Assembly (NCBI RefSeq): GCF_007679345.1 | Contig: NZ_VEGH01000004.1 | Coordinates: 272,661-336,660 of the forward strand | Direction: 5' to 3' | DNA: 64,000 bases | From: Cellulosimicrobium cellulans | GTDB lineage: Bacteria; Actinomycetota; Actinomycetes; Actinomycetales; Cellulomonadaceae | Shown here: positions 34,142-43,603 of the stretch, one piece after another | Position numbering within the stretch: position 1 is the first letter of the stretch | How the letters are laid out: every line of letters begins with the position of its first letter | Notes under the pieces: model-generated | Seen by the model: only the letters and a program-made list of their open reading frames with translations | Told to the model about the DNA's origin: nothing | Databases searched by the model: none | Program-made: the position numbers and the translations under genes

Positions 34142-35410
34142 ATGCGCAGACGGGTCAGGAGGGCGGCCGCGCTGGCCGCCGCGGTGGTGCTCGGCGCGAG
34201 CGCCTGCGCGAGCGGGCCCGGCGGTGGCGGTGACGACGACACCGTGACGCTCTGGGTCCGCGATTACCAGAAGGCGATCATGGGCACGCTCGCGGACGAG
34301 TTCAACGCGACCCACGACACCCAGGTCGAGGTCACGCTGGTGCCCGCGACGAGCTTCGTGCAGAAGCTCGGCACCGCGGTGGCGGCCTACCAGGGCCCGG
34401 ACATCGCGTCGCTGGACCTGGTGTTCGCGCCGTACTTCGCCTCGGCGGGCGTGCTCGCGGACGTGACCGACCGGGTCGACGCGCTGCCGTACGCGGACGA
34501 CCTCAGCCCGGCGCACCTGGACCAGGTCACCTACGAGGGCCGCACCTACGGGGTCCCGTTCACGGGTGACGTGTCGGTGATGTTCTACAACAAGACCCTG
34601 TTCGCCGAGGCCGGGCTCGACCCCGAGGTCCCGCCGGCCACCTGGGCCGAGGTGCAGCAGGCCGCCGAGGCGGTCGCCGCGCTCGGCGACGGCAGCAACG
34701 GGTTCGTGTTCTCCGGCGCGTGCGGCGGCTGCAACATCTTCTCGCTGACCCCGCTGGTGTGGGCGTCCGGCGGCGACGTGCTGAACGCCGACGGCACCGA
34801 GGCGCTGCTCGACTCCGACGAGGTCGGCGGGGCCCTCCAGCTGTACCGGGACCTGTACGACGCGGGCACCATGCCCGAGCTGGTGCGCACCGACGCCGGC
34901 CCGAACGCGGCGAGCGCGTTCCAGTCCGGCACGGTCGGCATCCGGTTCGACGGCACGTCGTTCATGTCGACGCTGGTGTCCGACGGCGCGGTCGACTTCG
35001 GCGTCGCCCCGATCCCCGGGCAGGACGGGGGGTCCGCCTCGTTCGCCGGCGGTGACGTGCTGTCGGTGATGACCGGCGCCGACAACCCGGACGGGGCCTG
35101 GGAGTTCCTGCAGTGGGCGACGGACCGCGACGCGCAGCAGGTGCTCGCCGACCACGCGATCCTGCCGATCCGGATGGACCTGCTCGACGAGATCTACGTG
35201 CCGCAGGACCCGCGGTTCGCCGTGTTCGCGGACGCGCTGTCCGTCGGGCACGTGCCGTACTCGATCGTCGAGAACGAGCTGTTCAACGACAACAACGGCG
35301 TCTGGGCCGGGCTGATCCAGGACGCCGTGTTCGGACCCGGCAGCGTCGCCGACGCGCAGGCCGCGGCCCAGGAGGACGCCCAGGCGATCCTCGACAAGGC
35401 GAACGACTGA
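34142..35410 (+). CDS. Extracellular sugar-binding lipoprotein (arabinan locus)
   Basis: 422 residues. Signal peptide MRRRVRRAAALAAAVVLG with lipobox GASAC (Cys near residue 22), then a Gly/Asp linker and the binding domain starting VTLWVRDYQKAIMGTLAD. GVPFTGDVSVMFYNKTLFAEAGL (near 140-162) is the CUT1 binding-protein signature. A CGGC cysteine pair (FSGACGGCNIFSL, near residue 196) is unusual for the family and may form a disulfide at the ligand entrance. Delivers arabino-oligosaccharides to the two permeases that follow. Confidence 0.92.
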   Translation: MRRRVRRAAALAAAVVLGASACASGPGGGGDDDTVTLWVRDYQKAIMGTLADEFNATHDTQVEVTLVPATSFVQKLGTAVAAYQGPDIASLDLVFAPYFASAGVLADVTDRVDALPYADDLSPAHLDQVTYEGRTYGVPFTGDVSVMFYNKTLFAEAGLDPEVPPATWAEVQQAAEAVAALGDGSNGFVFSGACGGCNIFSLTPLVWASGGDVLNADGTEALLDSDEVGGALQLYRDLYDAGTMPELVRTDAGPNAASAFQSGTVGIRFDGTSFMSTLVSDGAVDFGVAPIPGQDGGSASFAGGDVLSVMTGADNPDGAWEFLQWATDRDAQQVLADHAILPIRMDLLDEIYVPQDPRFAVFADALSVGHVPYSIVENELFNDNNGVWAGLIQDAVFGPGSVADAQAAAQEDAQAILDKAND

Positions 35411-35458
35411 CCCCATCCGCGGGGCACCGCGCCCCCTCGAACGACGGAGTTCCGAGCG

Positions 35459-36406
35459 ATGACCGCACCCGTCATGGCCCCACCCGCACCCGGCGGCGTC
35501 GCGCTGCCCCGGCGCCGCCGCAGGCGCGCCACCCTCGCCCGCCGGCGCACCCGGCTCGGCGTGCTCATGGTCCTGCCCGCCGTCGTCATGCTCGGCCTGT
35601 TCTTCCTGTGGCCGCTGACGCAGACGGTCCGGATGTCCTTCTACGACTGGCCGATGCTCGGCGAGCACACGTGGGTCGGCCTGGAGAACTACGCCGACGC
35701 GCTGACCGACTCCGACTTCCTGGCGGCGGTCGGCTTCACGCTCCGGTACACGCTGATCGCCACGCCGCTGCTGTTCGCGGTGGCGCTGGTCCTCGCGCTG
35801 CTGGTCCGCGGGGGCACCCGCGCCGCGCGGGCGTTCCAGACGATCTGGTTCATCCCGGTGGTGATCGGCATGGCCGCCGCGTCCTACCTGTGGATGTACC
35901 TGTTCCAGCCCGACCTGGGCCCGGCCGCCGCGCTGGGGGAGCGCGCCGGGCTGCTGGACGCCTCGCAGAACTACTTCGCCACGTTCACGTCGGCGCTCGT
36001 CATCGTGCTGGCCATGGTCACCTGGAAGGTGGTCGGCCTGCAGATGCTGCTGCTGTCCTCCGGGCTGCAGTCCATCCCCGTCGAGGTGACCGAGGCCGCG
36101 CGGATCGACGGCGCGGGGCGGTGGCAGGCGTTCCGGCACATCACGCTGCCGCTGCTCCGGCCGACGCTCGCGCTGGTGCTGGTGTTCTCGGTCGCCGGGT
36201 CGCTGCTCGCGTTCGACCAGTTCTTCATCATGACCGCGGGCGGGCCGTCGAACTCGACGATCACCGCGGTGTTCCAGACCTACCGGACCTCCTTCATCCA
36301 GTTCGAGCTCGGCGCCGGTGCCGCGATGTCGGTGCTGCTCATGGTCGTCCTCGCGGCCGTGAGCGCCCTGCAGATGCTCCTGCTGAGGAACACGGACAAC
36401 GCATGA
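35459..36406 (+). CDS. Sugar ABC transporter permease (MalF type, arabinan locus)
   Basis: 315 residues. After an Arg-rich N-terminus there are about six membrane segments (GVLMVLPAVVMLGLFFLWPL first). The EAA loop is TEAARIDGAGRWQAFRHITLP. FVGLENY-like sequence (WVGLENYADAL) near residue 75 is typical of MalF-type subunits. ATG 35459 follows GGAG at 9 bases. Its stop overlaps the next permease start (ATGA). Confidence 0.92.
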   Translation: MTAPVMAPPAPGGVALPRRRRRRATLARRRTRLGVLMVLPAVVMLGLFFLWPLTQTVRMSFYDWPMLGEHTWVGLENYADALTDSDFLAAVGFTLRYTLIATPLLFAVALVLALLVRGGTRAARAFQTIWFIPVVIGMAAASYLWMYLFQPDLGPAAALGERAGLLDASQNYFATFTSALVIVLAMVTWKVVGLQMLLLSSGLQSIPVEVTEAARIDGAGRWQAFRHITLPLLRPTLALVLVFSVAGSLLAFDQFFIMTAGGPSNSTITAVFQTYRTSFIQFELGAGAAMSVLLMVVLAAVSALQMLLLRNTDNA

Positions 36407-37347
36407 GCACGCTGGTCGCCGCCGACGCCTCGGCCCTCGCCACCCCCGACCCGTCCCGGGCCCCGGCGCCCCGGCGCCGCGGCCGCATCCCGCGCACCGT
36501 CGCCGAGGTCCGCGCCTCGATGCCCCGCCTCGCGTGGTGGGTCGTCTGCCTCTGCCTCGCCATCGTGTTCCTCTACCCGCTCTACGTGATGATCACGCAG
36601 AGCCTCAAGGCGCCCGCCGAGGCCGTCGCCGTCCCGCCGACGATGTTCCCGCACGACTGGTCGCTCGAGAACTACCGGGCGCTCGCGGACTCGTCGTCCG
36701 GGATCAGCCTGCTGCGCTCGCTCGGCAACTCGGTGCTGGTGTCGGTGTCGGTGACGCTGCTCACCACGGTGGTCGCCACGCTGGCCGGCTACGGCTTCGC
36801 CAAGCTGCCGTTCCGCGGCTCGGGGTTCATCTTCTTCCTCGCCCTGGTCGCGTTCATGGTGCCGTTCCAGGCGATCATCACGCCGCTGTTCCTGATCCTG
36901 CGGAACCTCGGTCTGCTCGGCTCGCTGCCGGGGCTGATCCTCGTCATCGCGACGTTCAGCCTGCCGTTCGGGCTGTTCCTCATGCGGAACACGTTCGCGG
37001 CGCTGCCCGGCAGCCTGGAGGAGGCCGCGATGATCGACGGGTGCGGGACGCTCGGCGCGATGCGCCGCGTGCTGCTCCCGGTCGCGCTGCCGGGCGTGAT
37101 CTCGACCGCGCTGCTGACGTTCTTCACCGCGTGGAACGAGTTCTTCGCGACGCTGATCCTGCTGGTGGACCAGGACAGGTACACGCTGCCGGTCAGCCTG
37201 CAGATGCTGGCGTCCGGGCAGAACAACCAGCTGGACTGGGGCGTGATGCAGGCGGGGGTCACGGTGACGGTCGTGCCCTGCATCGTGATCTACCTGCTGC
37301 TGCAGAAGTACTACGTCAGCGGCCTGCTGTCGGGCGCCGTGAAGTAG
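36403..37347 (+). CDS. Sugar ABC transporter permease (MalG type, arabinan locus)
   Basis: 314 residues with a 40-residue Pro/Arg-rich cytoplasmic start and six membrane segments (VVCLCLAIVFLYPLYVMITQ first). The EAA loop reads LEEAAMIDGCGTLGAMRRVLLP. C-terminal YYVSGLLSGAVK is typical of MalG-type subunits. ATG 36403 overlaps the previous stop by four bases. No ATPase gene follows; a terminator hairpin ends the operon. Confidence 0.92.
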   Translation: MSTLVAADASALATPDPSRAPAPRRRGRIPRTVAEVRASMPRLAWWVVCLCLAIVFLYPLYVMITQSLKAPAEAVAVPPTMFPHDWSLENYRALADSSSGISLLRSLGNSVLVSVSVTLLTTVVATLAGYGFAKLPFRGSGFIFFLALVAFMVPFQAIITPLFLILRNLGLLGSLPGLILVIATFSLPFGLFLMRNTFAALPGSLEEAAMIDGCGTLGAMRRVLLPVALPGVISTALLTFFTAWNEFFATLILLVDQDRYTLPVSLQMLASGQNNQLDWGVMQAGVTVTVVPCIVIYLLLQKYYVSGLLSGAVK

Positions 37348-37391
37348 GCCGCGCGGCCGCGTCACGACCCCGCACAGGACGGGGGCCGGAC

Positions 37392-37423
37392 CGCCCCGCG
37401 GGCGCTAGCGAGCCCGCGGGGCG
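37392..37423. terminator. 12-bp perfect hairpin ending the GH127 operon
   Basis: CGCCCCGCGGGC (37392-37403) and GCCCGCGGGGCG (37412-37423) pair perfectly around an 8-base loop. It also overlaps the stop codon and last codons of the toxin remnant on the other strand, so it can serve both directions. Confidence 0.65.
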
Positions 37424-37770
37424 AGGACGCGGACCAGGTGGTCGAACGGGGCGAAGTCGGCGAGGTTCGCCGTCATCACCGCAGCCCCGTGCCGGTGGGC
37501 CTGTGCGGCGATCAGGGCGTCCTTGCCCCGGATCCTGGCTCCCGTGGCGCGCGCGCCCGCCGCGACGACGCCGTACGAGCGGCTGGCCGCGACGTCGAAG
37601 TCGAGCCAGTCGAACCGCTCGTCCAGGTCGTTCAGCCAGCGGAGGCGGTCCGCTGCGACCTGGGGGTCGCGCGCCGTGAGCACACCGAGCTCGAGCTCCG
37701 CGCGGGACAGGATGCTGGCGGCGTACCGCTCGGCGGGATCGCCGTGGGTCGTGATCTCGATCTCCTCGTC
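37405..37770 (-). pseudogene. Remnant of a VapC-type PIN toxin fused to antitoxin-like sequence
   Basis: The minus strand encodes the C-terminal part of a PIN ribonuclease: ILSRAELELGVLTARDP, then RGKDALIAAQAHRHGAAVMTANLADF, which holds the second, third and fourth acidic residues of the active site. The N-terminal strand with the first Asp (DTN/DTS type) is missing. In its place the same open frame reads SDEEIEITTHGDPAERY, which resembles the middle of a Phd-type antitoxin. The only ordinary start (GTG 37683) would make a 92-residue fragment. I read this as a toxin-antitoxin operon collapsed by deletions, keeping its operator. The toxin cannot be active as it stands. Confidence 0.65.
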
Positions 37771-37788
37771 GGAGGCGAGCGTACCGGA

Positions 37789-37808
37789 ATGTAGACGGGG
37801 GTCTACAT
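37789..37808. promoter_or_regulatory. Toxin-antitoxin type operator (perfect inverted repeat)
   Basis: ATGTAGAC (37789-37796) and GTCTACAT (37801-37808) are perfect inverted arms around GGGG. Such TGTAGAC-N4-GTCTACA sites are typical autoregulatory operators of actinobacterial vapBC/phd loci. It lies directly upstream of the truncated toxin reading frame. Confidence 0.55.
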
Positions 37809-37862
37809 CCGGTCCGCCCGGCAGCGCGCGGCCGCGGCCGCGGGCGGACCGGGCGCCGCGCC

Positions 37863-37896
37863 GCCGCCCTCCCGGTGTCCCAACCGGGCGGGCGGC
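37863..37896 (-). terminator. Hairpin after the pyruvate phosphate dikinase gene
   Basis: GCCGCCC-t-CCCGGT (37863-37876) and ACCGGG-c-GGGCGGC (37883-37896) form a 13-pair stem with one mismatch and a 6-base loop, 16 bases beyond the stop on the minus strand. Confidence 0.6.
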
Positions 37897-37911
37897 GCCG
37901 CGCGCGCCCCC

Positions 37912-40623
37912 TCACCGGGCGTCGGAGTCGGCTCCCTGGATCGCGGCCCTGCCGGCCTCGAGCCGCGCGACCGGCACCCGGAACGGCGAGCAGGACACGT
38001 AGTCCAGCCCGACCGCGTCGAAGAACCGGATCGACTCCGGGTCACCACCGTGCTCGCCGCACACCCCGACGGTGAGGTCCGGGCGGGTGGCCCGACCCTC
38101 CTCGACGGCGATGCGGACGAGCCGACCGACGCCCTTCGTGTCGATGGTCTCGAACGGGGACACGGTGAGCACCCCGTTCGCGAGGTACTCCGGGAAGAAC
38201 GCCCCCTCGACGTCGTCCCGGGAGAAGCCCCACGTCGTCTGCGTGAGGTCGTTGGTGCCGAACGAGAAGAACTGCGCGACCTCGGCGATCCGGTCGGCGG
38301 TGAGCGCCGCGCGCGGCAGCTCGATCATGACGCCGACCGGGAGGTCCAGGTCGACCCCGCGCGCGGCTCCGACCTCGGCCATGATCCGCAGCGCCTCGTC
38401 GCGGACCAGGTGGAGCTCCATGACGGAGCCGACCAGCGGCACCATGATCTCCGCGTGCGGGGTGCCGCCGGCCTCGAGCCGGTCGGCCGCCGCCTCGCAG
38501 ATCGCGCGGATCTGCAGCGCGAACAGCCCGGGCACGACGAGGCCGAGCCGGACGCCGCGCAGCCCGAGCATCGGGTTCGCCTCGTGCATCCGGCGGACGG
38601 CGGCGAGCAGCCGGGTGTCGTGCTCGTCCTCCTCGCCGCGCTCCCGCGCCAGGGCCACCTTGACCGCCAGGTCGGTGAGGTCGGGCAGGAACTCGTGCAG
38701 CGGCGGGTCGATCAGCCGGATGGTGGTCGGCAGCCCGTCCATCTCGGTGAGCAGCGCCCCGAAGTCCTCCCGCTGCAGCGGCAGCAGGGCGTCCAGGGCC
38801 GCCTGGCGCTCCGCGTCGTCGGCGGCGAGCACGACCCGCTCGACCAGCACGCGTCGCTCGCCGAGGAACATGTGCTCGGTGCGGCACAGCCCGATGCCCT
38901 GGGCGCCGAGCGAGCGGGCGCGCCGGGCGTCCTCGGCCGTGTCCGCGTTGGCGTGCACCCGCAGCCGCCGGGTGTCGTCGGCGTGCGTGAGGACGCGGTG
39001 CACGGAGCGGACGAGGTCGGCGGTCTGCTCGTCCTCGCCGGCCTGGTCGAGCGCCGCGTCCAGGCCCTCGCCCAGGTAGGTGCTCACCGGCGACGGGACG
39101 ACCGGCACGGCGCCGAGGTAGACCTCGCCCGTCGAGCCGTCGATCGCCACGACGTCGCCCTCCGCCACCTCGTGCCCGGCCACCCGCATCGACCGGGCCG
39201 CGGGGTCGATGTCGAGCGCGTCGGCCCCGACCACGCAGGTCAGCCCCATGCCGCGTGCGACGACCGCCGCGTGCGACGTCTTGCCGCCGCGGGCGGTGAG
39301 CACGCCGACCGAGGCGATCATGCCGCCGAGGTCGTCCGGGTTGGTCTCCCGGCGGATCAGCACCACGTCCTCTCCCGCGGCGGCGCGCGCCTCGGCGGTC
39401 GCCGAGTCGAACACCGCGTGGCCCACGGCGGCGCCGGGGGAGGCGGCCATGCCGGTGGTGAGCAGGGTGCGCTCGGCGTGCGCGTCGAACCGGGGGAACA
39501 TCAGCTGGGACAGCTGCGCGCCGCTGACGCGGGCGAGCGCCTCGTCCATCGTGATGAGGTGCTCGTCGACCAGCTGGGTGGCGATCCGGAACGCGGCCGG
39601 CGCCGTGCGCTTGCCGACCCGGGTCTGCAGCATCCAGAGCTTGCCGCGCTCGACGGTGAACTCCACGTCGCACAGGTCGCGGTAGTGGGTCTCCAGCCGG
39701 CGCATGGCCTGGCGCAGCTCGCCGTAGGCCTGCGGGGACACCTGCTCCATCTCGGCCAGGCTGAGCGTGTTGCGGATGCCGGCGACGACGTCCTCGCCCT
39801 GCGCGTTCGCCAGGTAGTCCCCGTAGTCGCCGGAGTGCCCGGTGGCCGGGTCGCGCGTGAACGCCACGCCGGTGCCGGAGGTCGGCCCCAGGTTGCCGAA
39901 CACCATGCTGACGACGTTCACCGCGGTGCCGAGGTCGTCCGGGATGCGCTCGCGGCGCCGGTACAGCCGGGCGCGGTCGGTGTTCCAGGACCGCAGCACC
40001 GCGACGATCGCGAGGTCCAGCTGCTCGCGCGGGTGCTGCGGGAACTCGCGGCCCGACTCGGAGCGGACGATGTCCTTGTACGCCCCGACGAGCTGGCGCA
40101 GGTCCGCCGCGTCGAGCTCGACGTCCTGCTCGACGCCCTTCGCCGCCTTGGCCTTGTCGAGCGTGTCGGCGAACAGGTCGCCGTCGATGTCCAGGACGGT
40201 CTTGCCGAACATCTGGATCAGCCGGCGGTAGGAGTCCCAGGCGAACCGCTCGTCCTCGGCGAGCTCGGCGAGCCCGATGACGGACGCGTCGTTGAGCCCG
40301 ACGTTGAGCACGGTCTCCATCATCCCGGGCATGGAGAACTTGGCGCCGGAGCGCACGGAGACGAGCAGCGGCTCGTGGAAGTCACCGAGCCCGCGGCCCA
40401 GCGCGTCCTCCAGCCGGCGGACGGCCATGGTGACCTGCACGCGCAGCTCGGGCGGCAGGTGCCCGGTGCGCATGTAGGCGCGGCAGGCGTCGGTGGTGAT
40501 GGTGAAGCCGGGCGGCACCGGCAGGCCGAGGCGGGTCATCTCGGCGAGGTTCGCGCCCTTGCCGCCGAGCAGGTCCTTCTGGTCCTTGCCACCCTCGGAG
40601 AAGTCCTGGACATAGCTGGCCAC
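37912..40623 (-). CDS. ppdK: Pyruvate, phosphate dikinase
   Basis: 903 residues, normal length. Interconverts pyruvate, ATP and phosphate with phosphoenolpyruvate, AMP and pyrophosphate; in actinobacteria it can work in either direction of central metabolism. The N-terminal nucleotide domain starts LLGGKGANLAEMTRLGLPVPPGFT. The phosphohistidine is His451 in GGKTSHAAVVARG, and the C-terminal PEP/pyruvate barrel has LCRTEHMF, SFGTNDLTQTTWGFSRDD and the catalytic Cys855 in VCGEHGGDP. GTG 40623 follows GGAGGT at 4 bases. Monocistronic, divergent from phoH, ended by its own hairpin. Confidence 0.96.
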   Translation of the reverse strand: MASYVQDFSEGGKDQKDLLGGKGANLAEMTRLGLPVPPGFTITTDACRAYMRTGHLPPELRVQVTMAVRRLEDALGRGLGDFHEPLLVSVRSGAKFSMPGMMETVLNVGLNDASVIGLAELAEDERFAWDSYRRLIQMFGKTVLDIDGDLFADTLDKAKAAKGVEQDVELDAADLRQLVGAYKDIVRSESGREFPQHPREQLDLAIVAVLRSWNTDRARLYRRRERIPDDLGTAVNVVSMVFGNLGPTSGTGVAFTRDPATGHSGDYGDYLANAQGEDVVAGIRNTLSLAEMEQVSPQAYGELRQAMRRLETHYRDLCDVEFTVERGKLWMLQTRVGKRTAPAAFRIATQLVDEHLITMDEALARVSGAQLSQLMFPRFDAHAERTLLTTGMAASPGAAVGHAVFDSATAEARAAAGEDVVLIRRETNPDDLGGMIASVGVLTARGGKTSHAAVVARGMGLTCVVGADALDIDPAARSMRVAGHEVAEGDVVAIDGSTGEVYLGAVPVVPSPVSTYLGEGLDAALDQAGEDEQTADLVRSVHRVLTHADDTRRLRVHANADTAEDARRARSLGAQGIGLCRTEHMFLGERRVLVERVVLAADDAERQAALDALLPLQREDFGALLTEMDGLPTTIRLIDPPLHEFLPDLTDLAVKVALARERGEEDEHDTRLLAAVRRMHEANPMLGLRGVRLGLVVPGLFALQIRAICEAAADRLEAGGTPHAEIMVPLVGSVMELHLVRDEALRIMAEVGAARGVDLDLPVGVMIELPRAALTADRIAEVAQFFSFGTNDLTQTTWGFSRDDVEGAFFPEYLANGVLTVSPFETIDTKGVGRLVRIAVEEGRATRPDLTVGVCGEHGGDPESIRFFDAVGLDYVSCSPFRVPVARLEAGRAAIQGADSDAR

Positions 40624-40771
40624 GTGCACCTCCGGTACGACCGCGGGGGCGTCGTTGCACCCGCCCTCCCTACTGTGCTCCCCGCGGTCGCGGTCCGGTA
40701 GGGCCATCGGCCCCTGGCGGAGGCGCGACGCGGCGGGGAGAATCCGGGGGCGGTCCGTCGGCGGTGGTCGG

Positions 40772-40777
40772 TAGGAT
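40772..40777 (+). promoter_or_regulatory. -10 box TAGGAT for the phoH-era operon
   Basis: TAGGAT is followed by a G-run and a leader of about 46 bases before ATG 40830. This box argues against the upstream in-frame starts at 40764 and 40776, which lie before or inside it. The leader contains GAGGAACGGAG. Confidence 0.5.
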
Positions 40778-40829
40778 GGGGGGACCAGCACCTCCTCGAG
40801 GAACGGAGCGCACGGCGCACGCCGAGCAC

Positions 40830-41840
40830 ATGGCCGAGACCACACCCGATCGCCCGCGGCGATCGCTCCCCGGCGCCGCCCGGGTCGAGCACCGGATCAC
40901 GATCCCGTCGAGCGTGTCCATGGTCGAGCTCCTGGGGATGGACGACCAGGTCCTGCGCGCCGTGGAGAACGGCTTCCGCACCGTCGACGTGCACGTGCGG
41001 GGCAACGAGATCACCCTCGGCGGCCCGGCGGGGGACGTGGCGCTCGTCGCCCGTCTCGTCGACGAGCTGGTCGAGACCGCCGTCGCCGGCACGCCTCTGA
41101 CCCCGGACGTGGTCACGCGCTCCGTCGCGATGCTCACCGCCGGCACCGCCACGCGCCCGGCCGACGTCCTGACGTTCAACATCCTGTCCAGCCGCGGCCG
41201 CACCATCCGGGCCAAGACGGCCGGCCAGAAGGAGTACGTCGACGCGATCGACAGGAACACGATCACGTTCGGCATCGGCCCCGCCGGCACCGGCAAGACC
41301 TACCTCGCGATGGCCAAGGCCGTGCAGGCGCTCCAGGCCCGCCAGGTGAACCGCATCGTGCTCACCCGCCCGGCCGTCGAGGCGGGGGAGCGGCTCGGGT
41401 TCCTGCCCGGGTCGCTCAGCGACAAGATCGACCCCTACCTGCGGCCGCTGTACGACGCGCTGCACGACATGGTCGACCCCGAGTCGATCCCGCGGCTGAT
41501 GGAGGCGGGCACGATCGAGGTCGCGCCGCTCGCCTACATGCGCGGCCGCACCCTCAACGACTCCTTCATCATCCTGGACGAGGCGCAGAACACCTCGGCC
41601 GAGCAGATGAAGATGTTCCTCACCCGCCTGGGCTTCGGCTCCAAGGTGGTCGTGACCGGCGACGTCACCCAGGTCGACCTGCCGTCCGGCACGACCTCCG
41701 GCCTGCGCGTCGTGGAGTCGATCCTCGACGACGTGGACGACGTCGCCTTCTGCCGGATGTCCTCCTCGGACGTCGTCCGCCACCGCCTGGTCAGCGACAT
41801 CATCGACGCCTACGCACGCTGGGACAGCACCAAGAGATGA
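40830..41840 (+). CDS. phoH: PhoH-family ATPase
   Basis: 336 residues. An N-terminal KH-like RNA-binding region ([25 protein letters not shown]) precedes the P-loop ATPase with Walker A GPAGTGKT (Lys156), Walker B IILDEAQN and sensor [12 protein letters not shown]. PhoH/YbeZ proteins are linked to rRNA maturation and partner with YbeY, which is the next gene here and overlaps by four bases (ATGA). ATG 40830 is chosen because earlier in-frame starts coincide with the promoter. Confidence 0.94.
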   Translation: MAETTPDRPRRSLPGAARVEHRITIPSSVSMVELLGMDDQVLRAVENGFRTVDVHVRGNEITLGGPAGDVALVARLVDELVETAVAGTPLTPDVVTRSVAMLTAGTATRPADVLTFNILSSRGRTIRAKTAGQKEYVDAIDRNTITFGIGPAGTGKTYLAMAKAVQALQARQVNRIVLTRPAVEAGERLGFLPGSLSDKIDPYLRPLYDALHDMVDPESIPRLMEAGTIEVAPLAYMRGRTLNDSFIILDEAQNTSAEQMKMFLTRLGFGSKVVVTGDVTQVDLPSGTTSGLRVVESILDDVDDVAFCRMSSSDVVRHRLVSDIIDAYARWDSTKR

Positions 41841-42289
41841 GCATCGAGGTCAACAACGAGTCCGGCCACGAGGTGGACGAGGCGGAGTTCGCCGCGCTCG
41901 CCCGCTTCGTCCTGGACCAGATGCACGTGCACCCGCAGACCGACCTGTCGATCCTGTTCGTCGACACCGAGGTCATGACGGACCTGCACGTGAAGTGGAT
42001 GGACGAGCCCGGCCCCACGGACGTGCTCTCGTTCCCGATGGACGAGCTGCGCCCCGGCCGCGCGGACGAGCCGACGCCGGCGGGGCTGCTCGGCGACGTC
42101 GTGCTCTGCCCGGAGGTCGCGGTCGAGCAGGCGCGCACCGCCGGGCACTCCACCGTCGAGGAGCTGCTGCTGCTCACCACGCACGGGATCCTGCACCTGC
42201 TGGGCTACGACCACGCGGAGCCGGAGGAGGAGAAGGAGATGTTCGGCCTGCAGCGCCAGCTGCTGCTGACCTTCCTCGCCGGCCGATGA
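41837..42289 (+). CDS. ybeY: Endoribonuclease YbeY (rRNA maturation factor)
   Basis: 150 residues, normal length. The zinc-binding signature [11 protein letters not shown] (three His) is intact near the C-terminus, and [19 protein letters not shown] with [12 protein letters not shown] forms the core. Processes the 3' end of 16S rRNA and takes part in ribosome quality control. Overlaps phoH upstream and the CBS-domain protein downstream by four bases each, so the set is translationally coupled. Confidence 0.95.
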   Translation: MSIEVNNESGHEVDEAEFAALARFVLDQMHVHPQTDLSILFVDTEVMTDLHVKWMDEPGPTDVLSFPMDELRPGRADEPTPAGLLGDVVLCPEVAVEQARTAGHSTVEELLLLTTHGILHLLGYDHAEPEEEKEMFGLQRQLLLTFLAGR

Positions 42290-43602
42290 CCGCCGGAGTC
42301 CCGCTCGGGCTGCTCGCGGCCCTGACGGTCCTGGCGGTCCTGGTCGCGGCGGTGCTGTCGGCGGGCGAGGCGGCGGTGCTGCGGCTGTCCCGCGGCGTCG
42401 TCGCCGATCTCCTGGCGTCCCGGCACCCGGCCGCCGAGCGGGTGCGCCGGCTCACCGAGGACCGGGCCGCCGTGGCGGGCTCCGCGGGCGTCGTCCGGCT
42501 GCTCTGCGAGATGGTCGCGGCGGTCTGCCTCACGCTCGCGATCGCCGCCTCGTCGCTGCCCTGGGCGGCCGAGCTGGTGGTCGCGGTCCTCGCCTGCGCC
42601 TTCCTCACGGTCGTGCTCGCCCGGCTGAGCCCGCGGTCGCTCGGGCACCGGTACCCGCGCCAGGTGCTCACCACGACGTCCCGGCTGCTGCTCGCGGTGC
42701 GCGCGGTCGCCGGCCCGCTCGTGCGGGTCGCGCCGGCCGCGGGCACCGACCTGGACGAGGACGAGCTGCGCGAGATGGTCGAGCGGGTGGGGGAGTCGCC
42801 GGCGATCGACCTGGACGAGCGCGCGATGGTGCGCTCGGTGCTCGGGCTCGGGGACACGCTGACCCGCGAGGTGATGGTGCCGCGGACCGACATGGTCACG
42901 ACGCACGAGGCCACGCCGCTGCGCAAGGTGCTGTCGCTGCTGCTGCGCTCCGGGTACTCCCGGGTGCCGGTGGTCGGCGAGGGCGTGGACGACCTGCGGG
43001 GCGTGCTCTACCTCAAGGACCTCGTGCGCCGGATGCAGGACGACCCGGACGGCGCCGAGGCCCCGGCCGGGTCGCTGGTGCGGCCCGCGGTGTTCGTGCC
43101 CGAGTCCAAGCCGGTCGACGAGCTGCTGCGCGAGCTGCAGGCCGGTGCCAGCCACATCGCGATGGTGGTCGACGAGTACGGCGGGATCGCCGGCCTGGTG
43201 ACCATCGAGGACGCGCTGGAGGAGATCGTCGGCGAGCTGACCGACGAGCACGACCCGCACGCCCCGCAGGTCGAGGACCTGGGCGGCGGGACGTACCTGG
43301 TGCCGGCGCGGCTCGCCAAGGACGAGCTGGGCGAGCTGTTCGGCGTCCACGTCGAGGACGACGACGTGGACACCGCCGGCGGCCTGCTCGCGAAGGCGCT
43401 CGGCAAGGTGCCCATCCCGGGCTCGGCCGGCGAGATCCACGGCCTGCGCCTCGTCGCGCAGGGAACCGAGGGCCGGCGCAAGCGGGTCGCGCGGGTGCTC
43501 GTCTCCCGCGCCCCGGAGCCCGACGACGACGAGCAGCCCGGCGAGCCCCGCGAGACCGCCGACCGCCCGGCCGCCCCCATCCCCGAACCGACGGACCACT
43601 GA
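42286..43602 (+). CDS. CNNM/CorC-type membrane protein with CBS domains (hemolysin family)
   Basis: 438 residues. N-terminal DUF21-type membrane domain (about residues 1-140, three to four segments; [13 protein letters not shown] carries the conserved Glu). Two CBS domains follow (about 200-320; [19 protein letters not shown] and [25 protein letters not shown]), then a CorC/HlyC-type C-terminal domain (about 335-420) and an acidic/Pro tail. The family exports Mg2+ or Co2+. Position between ybeY and era is conserved in actinobacteria. ATG overlaps the ybeY stop. Confidence 0.93.
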   Translation: MTAGVPLGLLAALTVLAVLVAAVLSAGEAAVLRLSRGVVADLLASRHPAAERVRRLTEDRAAVAGSAGVVRLLCEMVAAVCLTLAIAASSLPWAAELVVAVLACAFLTVVLARLSPRSLGHRYPRQVLTTTSRLLLAVRAVAGPLVRVAPAAGTDLDEDELREMVERVGESPAIDLDERAMVRSVLGLGDTLTREVMVPRTDMVTTHEATPLRKVLSLLLRSGYSRVPVVGEGVDDLRGVLYLKDLVRRMQDDPDGAEAPAGSLVRPAVFVPESKPVDELLRELQAGASHIAMVVDEYGGIAGLVTIEDALEEIVGELTDEHDPHAPQVEDLGGGTYLVPARLAKDELGELFGVHVEDDDVDTAGGLLAKALGKVPIPGSAGEIHGLRLVAQGTEGRRKRVARVLVSRAPEPDDDEQPGEPRETADRPAAPIPEPTDH

Positions 43603-43603
43603 C

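Noticed and set aside
37316..37915. A 199-codon minus-strand frame across the toxin remnant
   Set aside because: It is in a different frame from the PIN domain, is Arg/Pro-rich and has no motif.
40764..40829. Upstream in-frame starts for phoH at 40764 and 40776
   Set aside because: They lie upstream of or inside the TAGGAT -10 box, so they would not be in the mRNA. ATG 40830 fits the family N-terminus.
40624..40845. Extended N-terminus for pyruvate phosphate dikinase
   Set aside because: The extra residues are not part of the family and a strong GGAGGT site precedes GTG 40623.
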